DNA from: Temnothorax longispinosus
Lineage: Eukaryota; Arthropoda; Insecta; Hymenoptera; Formicidae
Direction of reading: 5' to 3'
DNA: 64,000 nt
NCBI RefSeq assembly: GCF_030848805.1
Contig: NC_092369.1
Span: forward strand, 1,716,798-1,780,797
Shown here piece by piece: positions 33,496 to 44,268 of the stretch (position 1 is its first letter; every line of letters starts with the position of its first letter). The position numbers and the translations under genes are program-made. The notes below the pieces were generated by a model. The model did no database searches. It was not told the DNA's origin and saw only the letters and a list, made by a program, of their open reading frames with translations.

Positions 33496-35526
33496 AGAGC
33501 GTCAAAAATATCCGCGCCCTTCAAAACAGCTTTTGTGCAAAACAATGTTATTACAATCTATTTTTGCTATTAAAATAGTGATGTCATATGTCGCGCCAAC
33601 CGAGCATGAGTGTATATACATTATAAAATTTAATTCTTTTATCATACTTAATAGAATAATAAAATTTAATGTAAAAAAACTGTATATTATACATGAAAAA
33701 TTGTGTTTATTATGGCATTTAATTATTTTATTTTATTATACTTATTAAACTAACAGAATATTCCATCCAAAAGAACTTGGCGTTGCTAAACAAATATTCA
33801 TGTTTTATGTGCATGTGTGAAGTTTGTGGGAATGAAGAACAAATTTGATTTAAAATGTGAATAGATATAGGGGAGACCGGGGCTATCTGTCTACGGGGGC
33901 TATGTGTCCACAGTACTGCTATCTCAAGTTTTAAGAGACAGATGTCTCTACCATTGTAACAGTAGTTGAAAAATGCTCTACGTAAGATATTTAAATGTTG
34001 TTTGTTTTCTTGCGATGCCTCTCGCAGACGCTATATACGTTAAAAAAAAGCGAAAACAATTATTTACATTTTTCGGAGGTCGAAAAATTTGCTGTGTGAC
34101 GGTAGTTTAACTCAAATTAAAGTAAGCAATTCATAATATTATCAATTACTATATAGTTATCAGGTGTGAGAAGCGTCAAATTTTAATTCCGCATTATCTA
34201 AAATTGGCAACATGTTAAAGACTGAAAAACGTGGTCGGGGCTATCGATCTGTCCTATTTTTGATGGGGCAATGTGTCCACATTTCATTGGCGAATTGTTT
34301 TTTTATAAATAGATAATGGTGCGTAACTACAAAAGAAAGACTTTTCTTAAAACGGATAAAATAGACTAATAAAATTATATTTAGAGCGATTAAAAAAATA
34401 AAAATTAAGCGAGAATCTTTTCGTAAAAACAGCGTTAGACTTTGGAATAAATGTTCGGGCTTTTACTCGCTACTGTAAAAAAGTGACTTACAAGCAACTA
34501 CTTGATCCTGCGATTCAAGAATCGTCATCAAATTTTTATTTTAAAAATACACGTCAAGTTAAATATATGAGTTTGTCTTAAATTATTGAGTATTTTCTAT
34601 TTCAAACGCTGCCGAGGATACAGTAAAGGCCTTAAATAAAAAAAAAGAGATTAAAGAATTGAGGGGACAAAAGAAACTCATCACATTGATTTTGCAACGG
34701 ACTCAAAATCAGTTTGATGCCACCGTATATAAAGAAAAGTCAGCTCTACGCAGGAAACTTGTCAAAAAATCTACACAAAGTGCCTACTACTTCTCTGACT
34801 CCAACGACTAGGCAGTTCTTTCAATATTATATATTAATAATTAATAAAATTATAAATAAGTATAAAAATTAATATAAATAATGTGTTTTTTATTATGTGG
34901 ACAGATAGCCCCTCGCATGTGAACAGATAGCCCCGCATATGGGGCTATCTGTCTACACTTGACTTGTCCACTTAAAAAATTCGCCTCTTTAAAATGTTAA
35001 AAGATCAACGATTCTAATTATGTTTTTTTTTAATAACAAGGTTGAAAGGTTATACCATTAAAATTTTAATCAAATATTTTTAATAGCTTTTTAGTAAACT
35101 TGAAAAAAGCGTAAAGTGTGGACACATGGTCCCGATCTCCCTTATGTGTGAGTTAGCTTATGGATTTAAAAGATCTTATCTGTACATATATAGAGAGAAA
35201 CGGCTTCTCATTTGAAACATAAGTATGCGTGCATGTTTATTTAGCAACGCCAAGTTTCTTTGGACAAAATATTATTTTAATAAGCATAATAATAGGACAA
35301 TTACATGTCATAATAAACACAATTTTTTCATGTTCAATAACAAGTTCTTTTGCATTAAATATTTTACTATTCTATTAAGTATGATAAAAGAATTAAATTT
35401 ATAATGAGTACAAACTCATGCTCAGTTGGCGCAATGTTTAATAGTACCATTATATCAAAAATAAATTAAAACAATATATTGTTTTGTACAATAGCTATTT
35501 TGACGAATGCGGATATTTGGCGCTCT
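33496..35526. mobile_element. Long-TIR element (arms about 350 bp), interrupted by a pogo-like element
   Basis: Left arm 33496-33867 (GAGCGTCAAAAATATCCGCG, AACTTGGCGTTGCTAAACAA) is mirrored by 35145-35526 (TTATTTAGCAACGCCAAG, GCGGATATTTGGCGCTC). Only the right arm is present in the second duplication unit (about 43755-44095). The arms contain antisense-like open frames but no recognised protein. Confidence 0.7.
33868..35144 (+). mobile_element. Pogo-like DNA transposon, degenerate
   Basis: TIRs TAGGGGAGACCGGGGC and GTCCCGATCTCCCTTA, flanked by TA. At 34316 the plus strand starts MVRNYKRKTF, the usual first residues of pogo-type transposases with a pipsqueak-like HTH. After a frameshift and stops it continues as KTALDFGINVRAFTRYCKKV, matching the second part of that HTH. 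No intact DDE domain is seen. Confidence 0.65.
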
Positions 35527-35708
35527 TTTTTTTATTTTTTTAAAAAGTATTTTTTTATGAAATCTGTATTACCTACAATTTTTTTATAATTTTTATGTTA
35601 GCACAAAACTGTCTTCATTTTCTTTTTTTGCTTCTTTGCTAATGACTTTCCTAGATAATATAATTGTGCAAAGATATACATAATATATTTGCAGTCGCAT
35701 ATCGATCT

Positions 35709-38315
35709 TTATCTTATGGATAAAAAAGCCGTGAAATATGACATGGCAGTTCGCATCACCTTAAAATTGAATGTCAATCTTTTACACCGTTATGTAAAAC
35801 TGTAAAAAACGTTATTTCTAGGTATGTAAATCAAACATACCGAACTGCACGTAGTCATGGACATAACGAACATCTTTCCAGCCGTGAGTGTACACGGAGC
35901 GAGACTTCTGTAAAGAAGTACTCTTAATAATTTTCTACTTTTTATGGAAAATGTATACCATGCTGAACTGTACCTAACAGAAAAGGTGCGTTTTACAATT
36001 GATTTATTATCAACAATATAAGTCATTCGTAATTATATGCAATTTTACGTATAAACGTTAGAAAGAAAGCCGTTTAGAGATTTGCCGTTACTAAAAAACT
36101 ATTTTGCACATTAATTCTTGAATTTTAACATTAATTAATATGCACTAATTAGTATTAATTGACACTATGTTTTAAATTTAACTTTCAAATTAACAGAAAA
36201 CATTATTTTATTTTTTAATTATTTCAATCATATAATAGTTAGTACTCGATAGATAGACTTAAGAATTTTTTTGAAAAAGTTGAAAAACAATTCAAAAAAT
36301 TGTGATCGAAGATATTGAAAGATTATCATGAAAATTAAATTTCATAAGATCTTAAAAATTTCTCTTATTTGCATCTAATACTTAAAGAGTTAGAAAGTTT
36401 ATACAAAACACGAATTCTTACGCTTTGTCGAAAACTTCTCTGCTCCGGTCTATCAGCAATTGTCCGGGAATACACATGTATATAAGATGAATAAATACAC
36501 CGTAAGTTACAAAAACGTATTTTATTATTTCTCCCTGCGTCAGGTTATTGACAAACTGTAAAATTGAAGTATTGCGTTATAAAATATTCTCAGTATTCAT
36601 AGTGGGAAGACATGTACTTTTTAAATGCTCACCTGTATTCCGATCACACTCAATACCACCATATTCAGAGATAGAAGAATTAATGTCGCTTGAGTGAACA
36701 TGGAATCCAACGTTTGAGCGTGTCTAGAAAGGAGATCGGATAGAGTGATTTAATAAAAATGGTTAGTTTGGACGGTTAAATCTGCACTTGATTAAAATTG
36801 TTAAAGCCGCTGTTATATACTATGAACGACAAAATTTCATGTAGTACAGACTCTAATGCAAGTTGATGTTTTTTCAAGCACGTCATCAATTCACTATAAT
36901 CATTTCCAGCAGAACTGTTTTTCTCCATAAACATTTCTAAATGATAATGCGTCCCTGAATGTATTTTTTCGTAATCATCTAATATAGTGTCTGCCTCGCC
37001 AGTAATATTTTCAAGACGTTGGCTTTGAAATAAAACGTTGTAAATTAGCGTGCAATTTTTGTACTGATGCAGTCTCTAAGTTTATTCGTTCAACAATAAG
37101 TAAATTCTGTCTTAGAAATACATTTATAAAAAGATACTGGAAAAATATAATTTTGTTTTTTATTTTACTCACCTGATAGCTGTAAATAGACTGCAAGCAT
37201 GCAATACACACTTTAGATATGTGGTATCAACGGTAAATATAATTACTACTACAATGATACACGTCATATAAGAATGGAATACGATTGGATAGTAATATTT
37301 CTCTTTATCCACTCTGTGTTCAGCCCGATATACATATGCCAATGGCCGTGACTCATTCAGCGGAATTACAATATCCAATATTTTTGGCATGAATGGAGTT
37401 AGTAAATGAAATATCAAGGTTGCGTTAAGGTATACTGGAAAAAAGAACATACATGTCTTTATCTATTACTCACAAAAGACATAAAAAAACATCCTTTTTC
37501 GGCATGGGTATTTTATAATTCTATATAAATTATGTAAAAATATGATAATATACGTCAAACTGAATGAATTAACTCTAATTGGAAAATAGTTTCCCTTATT
37601 TACACCAGAAAAATTAAACATAACATTCTTGCGATTACAATAGTCGATAAACAATTTCTCTTTCGAAAGTTGAAAATTAAATTATTTCTGTACCTGCAAA
37701 ATAGTTAGCTACTTTTTGGCCGATACCAGCATTATATCTCAAGATATGACGTTCGAATTCGCTATTAAAAAGCTCCCAATGTTTATTCATAAGTTGCAAT
37801 AGTCGTCGAAACTGATTAACAATGCAAAGAAAGTATTAATAATACGCATTCCCGATATTGATTGATGATAACTTACTTTGTCATTGTTTATAACAATATT
37901 AATTAACTTTATGTTAGAAACCAAAACAACAATAATGGTAATTGTACATTCAACGGCAATATCTAGATCACCCCAAGTGTCGTATATTAGAAGTACCTGT
38001 AAAAAATAATAATTATATTACCACCATTAAAGTATAAGTATGTCACAAACCTATTTTTTATTATAAAAAAATTAAATTCTATTTATTTTTAATAAAATTC
38101 TGTTTCGCAACATTTCTCAATCGATCACTAGTATCTGCATTACTATCTACGTAATTAATATGATGCATTACCTGAGTTACAATGGCAGAATAAAGCACTA
38201 TTGTCATAAGACAGGGTATCAATATTTTAATTATTTTACGCTGATACGGCCAACCACCGATTTGCAACAAAAATAATTTGTTAACGGCATAATATCTTTC
38301 TACGTCCAGATTCAT
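35709..38315 (-). CDS. OR-C: odorant receptor, nine exons, 407 aa
   Basis: Exons: 38172-38315 (ATG), 37877-37996, 37694-37811, 37173-37434, 36852-37022, 36633-36723, 36422-36555, 35841-35973, 35709-35759 (TAA); 1224 coding bases, all phases consistent and every intron GT-AG. The product begins MNLDVERYYAVNKLFLLQIG, contains IPLNESRPLAYVYRAEHRV in the second extracellular-type loop, CLKKHQLALE before the cytoplasmic loop, CIPGQLLIDRS, and ends TAMSYFTAFLSIR. These are the hallmarks of hymenopteran ORs, ligand-gated cation channels formed with Orco in antennal neuron dendrites. Exon 5 uses the donor GA|GTCTGT, forced by reading frame and conserved in all paralogues. Introns are short. Ligand unknown; affinity to the nine-exon, cuticular-hydrocarbon-associated clade is inference. 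Confidence 0.93.
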
Positions 38316-38515
38316 ATCGTACGCAGGTTACTGTGCAAATGTATCATCGCGAGACAGCCCCCTTTGTTATACACGGTATGAAGGAAAAGTGACGTGAACG
38401 AGGAGAACAATATAATTACGATAATATCAGATTGTCAGTTCGATAATTCTGGATTGTCAAACGTCGGTCATACGTCGTGGAAGATGTGTATTAAATTAAT
38501 CGATATAGGACGTTG

Positions 38516-38566
<51 letters not shown>

Positions 38567-38950
38567 ATTACGTACTACATAGTTTGCAACACAACTTCTG
38601 CAGTCACATCTCATACAGGAATCATATAAAAATTACGAACTGTTTAGAAACGTGTGTGAAAGTATCATTTTCTCAGCAGAAAAAACTAGTGGTTTCATCC
38701 TGTTACGATAAATGCGAGACGATTTGTGCGGAATATATCCAAATATAAACTGTAATTAATTGGCTATTATATTTTATTAGTCGTCAACAGCGATAATTTT
38801 ACAAAGCAATATCAGTGAGACAGTTTCGCGGTTTTTGATGAGGGTGTGTATTAGTTTAATCTATATAAATTGACTCCAAGACTGTCGATTGAACCAATTT
38901 AGAACTTGATACGTTCACTCATTATTAAGATCTCAAAATCTCGGATACTC
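38316..38950 (-). promoter_or_regulatory. Upstream block of OR-C with expanded CT tract
   Basis: Same blocks as upstream of OR-B and OR-D: GACAGCCCCCTTTGTTATAC, GTGACGTGAACG, ATAAATGCGAGACGATTTGT. The CT run spans about 38516-38562 here, is about half as long in OR-D and only a few units in OR-B, so it varies quickly. Confidence 0.55.
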
Positions 38951-39030
38951 GCAACTTGTCGGCTCGCGTAAAGATACACGGGGCGGTCTCGCTCTGCGCA
39001 TGTACTTGGCGCAAGACACTGTCGTGTCTC

Positions 39031-40212
39031 CCCAGTGAACACAGTAATATAGTAGCAATGCAACGGCAATGTAACCGAATATAACAGGTTATATCAACCA
39101 GAGTGTTACATGTAACTTACATGTAAGTTACAATTTCCGACTCAGCAATATAACATGTTACATAACGTATTATTTAACTATTACGTAACAGTTACACGAA
39201 CTGTTATACTAGCTGTACTAATGAGCGTAAAAAAATTATTTTTTTCGAGATTTTATTACCATATTATAACTAAATTTGTTTCTTAAGATGCAGTCTATGA
39301 TTATAAATATTTTCTCATATTTAAAAAACACTTACCTTGGTGGGATTCGAACTCGGGACCTCTGGATCGTGAGCCAACTGCCTTACGTGGTAGGCTACTT
39401 CTTAATTTGATGTAAGTGTTATATATAGTCTACATATGTCACAACCAGCGCAAATATATAATTTTTCAAAAATCATCTTAAGAAACAAATTAAATTTAAA
39501 AAGAGTATATAGCTGCACAAATTTTTAATATTGACATTATATCTATTATATGTACATAGAAGCAGTACGTAAATGCATTCTACTAAATTGGTACATGTAA
39601 TGGTAATATGCATCATGATGATTAATTACGTTATTTACCGATATGGATTGATGATTATATAAATTGATCATATAAATTATAAATATCTTGTAAATTATTA
39701 ATAATTATTACTTATAAATTATGTATTTTGTAAATTATAATTTTTGCCTTAAGGCAAATTAAAAGGCCTCTGCACAATATTGAACCTTTCAAACAAAATA
39801 TATATATTTAAAAACAATGGAAAATTTATGATGAAAAGCGCAGATCATTATTAGCTCTAGCAAAATAAAACGATGCAGGGTTTAAGAGCCCGGGCACATA
39901 GAAAAACGTGAGCAGTAAGCAAATCAACAGTCTTATATTGTATATGTTATTCCGTTACACCCCATTAATATTACCAGAATATTACTAGTTATACTAACAT
40001 TGATCCAAGCGTGTTACGTAACAATTACACAATTTTTGTTACATAACTGTAACGCCAAAAAAAATCTATAATAGTTATATTACCTGCATATAACAAATGT
40101 TAAATTGCATGTTTCTTCCATGTTATGTAGCCCTTATATATCACAAGAATAACATTGTGATATTACATGTAACTTCCATGTTGTATTGCCGTTATGAAAT
40201 GTGTTCACTGGG
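39031..40212. mobile_element. 1.18-kb TIR element (CCCAGTGAACACA ends), unit 1 only
   Basis: Perfect terminal inverted repeats CCCAGTGAACACA / TGTGTTCACTGGG. The corresponding site in unit 2 (near 47552) is uninterrupted, so the boundaries are exact. The interior is AT-rich with many TTACATGTAAC-type palindromes and a tRNA-like segment. No transposase. Confidence 0.88.
39341..39410 (-). tRNA. tRNA-like segment, probably a pseudogene or SINE-type relic
   Basis: Read on the minus strand it has an A-box-like TAGCCTACCACG and a B-box-like AGTTCGAATCC at tRNA-like spacing, with GATCCAGAGGTCCCGAG between. I cannot form good acceptor or T stems, so a functional tRNA is unlikely. It lies inside the 39031-40212 element. 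Confidence 0.3.
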
Positions 40213-40916
40213 TCTTGTTTACGCTATTCCCTTCGTTCAGCAAACGAACGCTAGTGCTTTCATATAAGCACCTGTAAGGTGTATCACTATATTAGTGCGG
40301 CGGTGCCACATAATTTTTTTAAATTAACACAAGTCTTAAACCCGTATTACACTACGAATTGGGATTGAGAATGGATTGAATTTTAATTAATGAAGAAAAC
40401 CAATCTTATATTTAGTAAACTTTACTCTGTTTGGTCAAATTTCAATTCAATCTCAATTCTAACCCGTAATCTGATATAGGCTTTACAAGAACAGAAGAAT
40501 AAAGGTCGATTCTCTCTATCGGTCAAGACACAGTTCGGTCACGGTCCAGCATGACCAGCAGTGTGAATGAACTCGAAAAAGCATTGAATTTAATATGGCA
40601 ACAATTTTTGATCGAATCGAGACCGGACCGTGACTTGACCGAGAATCGACCTAAAGACAATTGACTAATTCATCGATCGGCCACAGTAAAGCTAATTGTA
40701 AGATTTGGCAACAGTGCGAATCGACTGTATTGCTCTCGCCATGAGCGGCGCGCTCAGATATATCGCGCGTCAATACTTCCAAGTCCAATACAAAAATTGT
40801 ACTAACGAAATTTTGGAAATTGTTGTAAATTTATCTAATGCAAAACATGTGTTGTTAATAATAAATATTTAATATTAAATATTAATATTTTTGTATATAT
40901 TTATTATATTTTAATG
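40213..40916. other. Duplicated non-coding spacer
   Basis: Unique-looking sequence, also present in unit 2 (47560-48248). CGATTCTCTCTATCGGTCAA near 40509 is partly mirrored by TTGACCGAGAATCGACC near 40637, suggesting an old hairpin MITE. No gene. Confidence 0.45.
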
Positions 40917-41820
40917 TAGGGGAGACCGGGGCGGAGTCGTCACTACAATTATCTCGAAATCTGTATGTTGTGTGAACTCGCCATTAATATTGTAAACACT
41001 ACTTATGATGCCCATGTAACCAACGGAGTTTAGTGAGATTATATGCTATGTTGTGATTTTCATTAAGGCAACCCTGTTTTCGGAGGTCAAAAGTAAAATT
41101 TTTTGCGCGTCGAAAATTTTAAATATTTTAAATATTATTTTCTCTCCGAATCTCGAGATAAGTGATTCTGAAGAGTAATGCATGCTGAACACAAATCCAG
41201 TGAAAAATTTTTTATTTTCGTTGACTTCTAATATTTCATGAGCGATCAAACTTAAAATCGGTGTCCGAGACGAAGTCGTCACCAAGCCATCTATCATGGA
41301 GGCTTCGGGCGAAAATCAAGTCAAAGAAGCAGCAGTGGTCGGATTCCACTGAGGACTTGGATAATATGTGCTGCGTGTGGTAAAAGATGACAAAATAGAG
41401 CTGATGAGAAACAGTGCATTTCGTGCGAGCATAGGGCACATAAATGTGTGTGCTTTTCTTGTAATTATTTTCCGCCATCATGTTTTTAATTAATGTTTCC
41501 ATTTTTTTATTAAAAAATAATTAATAAAATGTATCCTATCATTTTTCATAATCGGAATTATGAATTTTCGTTTAAAATTCAGTCCGAGAATGGAGTGACA
41601 ACTCCGCCCCGGCAATTTTGACATTTCAATTTTTGCACCTTAATGTCGTTTTTACTCTATATACCAGTTGAACAAAGCGACGTAGACCAAAAATGTCCTT
41701 ATAAATGTAACCAAGGGTTTATTCTTTACAACGGTATACCACATTTTACTGAAATTATTTGTTTTGTTGGTAAAGATCGACATTGAAAAAATAGTGACGA
41801 CTTCGGCCCGGTCTTCCCTA
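40917..41820 (+). mobile_element. Pogo-like element relic with zinc-finger C-terminus (unit 1)
   Basis: Ends TAGGGGAGACCGGGGCGGAG and GGCCCGGTCTTCCCTA, followed by TA. Near 41360-41490 the plus strand, with frame changes, reads CCVCGK, then QCISCEHRAHKCVCFSCN, the C-x2-C/H-C pattern at the C-terminus of some pogo-like transposases. The rest is decayed. Antisense open frames in it are shadows. Confidence 0.6.
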
Positions 41821-42219
41821 TATATATATTTTAGTCTGATTAATTTATAAAAAAATTTTAGGAAGACTCAACATATGCCACCTAAAGAATAAGAAATGTT
41901 TTAGAATAACATTTCGAAAACGAAATCTTGGTGTTTTCTGTATGATGGTGCTACAGAAAAAGAAAACCAGATAACACAGATGAATTTGAAACATCGAATT
42001 ATGATACTTGCTATAATTAGAAATTGAAGAAACTGTTGAAGAAAAGGAAAACCATTTAACAAAATATTTTTGGAGAAAAGATGGCACAAAATCGAAAGAA
42101 GAGATTTCTTCTTGAAATGTCCGTACTAGATCAATAAATATAATACCTTAGTTATCTGTTGTTAAAAAAATATAAAAATGCTAAATCCATTAGATTGTTT
42201 TTTTTTTATTTATGACAAG
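41821..42219. other. Duplicated spacer, no gene seen
   Basis: Matches 49084-49478 in unit 2. The short minus-strand frames here are low-complexity and differ by frameshift between the two copies. Confidence 0.5.
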
Positions 42220-43124
42220 TAGAGGAAAGTACCCGATTATGAGATACCATATCTATTTTGTGTGATTGCCGGAAGTCTATGGGCAGAATTGAAAAATATA
42301 GTAGGTCATTTTGAAGGGAATTTAATAAGGTTCAAGATGCTGAAATGTAAAATTTAATTTAAATATTAATTTTGCTGAAAATTAGAAAAATGTAAAAAAT
42401 GAGCTTTCGGCAAAATCGAAAAAGTGTGCTCCTAATATGAGAGACCCTGGGAAATCGCTAATAAAGTGCAAAATACATGATATTGCAATTAAAAAACTTT
42501 ATTTAAAGTTTTTGAAAGACAAATGTAATGGAGAAGCATATTTGTAACAATCGTAAACCCACTTATATTATACTCAATATTGTACCTATAATCTTTCCCC
42601 TCCACCCTTTCCTCTCAGATCAAGGTCAGCACAGTCTTATAAATTCGTATAAACCTTCCCTTAATGTTAATATAGTATTTTCTCTTCTTTTATTACTATA
42701 CAATAACTTTCATACTCCAGCAACCCAGGAGTACCCTGAGTATCTCATGTTACGAGCACCACGCCTTGCGGTTTCGCGATCACCAAATCTAATCTCTACA
42801 ATTGAGCAACTCAACATATCCCGTATTTTCCTATTAATACGACCTTACTCTATCGCTGCATGCAGAACTTATTGCCAAATATTTATTAATTATATAATAA
42901 ACAAGGTTTAAAGACTGATATCCATGGCACTTGACAACATCCAATTTCACAATTTCTTTCTCTGCAACGACTACACGCACGATCAAACAATGAATTTTCC
43001 ACTAAATAGGTTTTACCCCAGGGGCAATAAGTTCATGGTGGAACCAACAGAACCACTATTAGTTTAGCAGAAACCTCGCTGTCGCATATTAGGAGCCTAT
43101 CTCATAATAGGGGACTTTCCTCTA
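42220..43124. mobile_element. TIR element with TAGAGGAAAGT ends, unit 1 only
   Basis: TAGAGGAAAGTACCCGATTA and its near mirror TAATAGGGGACTTTCCTCTA (about 27 bp). Unit 2 has the empty site at about 49479. TA-flanked ends resemble pogo/mariner-type insertion. Its open frame at 42528-42911 has no recognised domain. Confidence 0.78.
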
Positions 43125-43218
43125 TCTACTATTTTAAATGTCGTTTATTGTACGAATATTTAAGATCTATACAAAAAAATTTTACCAGACAAAAAAATGC
43201 TAAAGAAATTAGAAGAAA

Positions 43219-43737
43219 TTAACCCTTAGTCTGTAAACGTTTTTTTGGCATCTTTAGTCTGTAAACCTGGGTCGTTTTCGTCCTGACGTTTTTTTTAAGT
43301 GTTAAAGCATAGTGTTACAAAAAATCTAAAAAAATTCATGGAGGTAATTGAAACCTTCAATTTGAAGTATCAATCATAAAATTATAAACAATTTAATTTT
43401 TTCACATAATTTGTATTTAAAAAATGGAGCAACTACAACTACAACTGGTAAAATCATTTTTTACTCAAAAAATCATAACTTTAAGACAAATAAAGATATC
43501 GAAATGAATAAAAAAGGAAATTGAAGGGGAAAAGCGTACCTTTCATAAAAAAAATATTGCATGCAATTATTTTGAAATGAAGTGCTTAAGTGTTCGCCGC
43601 AAACCTCGTTTTTTCAAGAATTACGTGTCTCCTGTGACGGCCGAAGAGGGACTGGCGCCTTATAGATATATAACATAGAAAACAGGATTAAAAATGTTGA
43701 CATTACCGACGTCGCGGAAGTTCGGCCTTCGCTATAG
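43219..43737. mobile_element. piggyBac-like fragment at the duplication junction
   Basis: In unit 1 the sequence departs from unit 2 exactly at TTAA, continuing CCCTTAGTCTGTAAACG, the TTAA-CCCT style of a piggyBac end. AGTCTGTAAACCTGGG repeats the motif about 30 bp in. No right end is seen before unit 2 starts at 43738. GAAGTTCGGCCTTCGC near 43718 also occurs near 21714. Confidence 0.5.
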
Positions 43738-44268
43738 GATCTGTACATATATAGAGAGAAACGGCTTTCTTTGTCATTTGAAACATATGCGTGCATGTTT
43801 ATTTAGCAACGCCAAGTTTCTTTGGACAAAACATTATTTTAATAAGCATAATAATAGGACAATTACATGTCATAATAAACACAATTTTTTCATGCTCAAT
43901 AACAAGTTCTTTTGCATTAAATATTTTACTATTTTATTAAGTATGATAAAAGAATTAAATTTATAATGAGTACAAACTCATGCTCAGTTGGCGCAATGTT
44001 TGATAGTACCATTATATGAAAAATAGATTAAAACAATATTGTTTCGTACAATAGCTATTTTGACGAATGCGGATATTTGGCGCTCTTTTTTTTATTTTTT
44101 TAAAAAGTATTTTTTTATGAAATCTGTATTACCTACAATTTTTTTATAATTTTTATGTTAGCACAAAACTGTCTTCATTTTCTTTTTTTGCTTCTTTGCT
44201 AATGACTTTCCTAGATAATATAATTGTGCAAAGATATACATAATATATTTGCAGTCGCATATCGATCT

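Larger units (their letters stand above)
35178..43222. repeat. Tandem segmental duplication, unit 1 (contains OR-C)
   Basis: Collinear with 43738-49579 from ATCTGTACATATATAGAGAG to TTAGAAGAAATTAA. It differs by small indels and two unit-1-only insertions (39031-40212, 42220-43124). The OR exons differ at 15 of 1224 coding bases by my hand alignment, so the event is recent. Confidence 0.93.

Noticed and set aside
39341..39410. Functional tRNA gene
   Set aside because: A- and B-box-like words are present but acceptor and T stems do not pair well; kept only as a low-confidence tRNA-like relic.
41046..41502. Minus-strand frames in the pogo relics as novel genes
   Set aside because: The frames differ between the two duplicates by indels, and the plus strand carries the transposase zinc motif; they are antisense shadows.
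42528..42911. 127-codon open frame in the unit-1-only element as a transposase
   Set aside because: No DDE, HTH or zinc motif; AT-rich composition makes chance frames likely.
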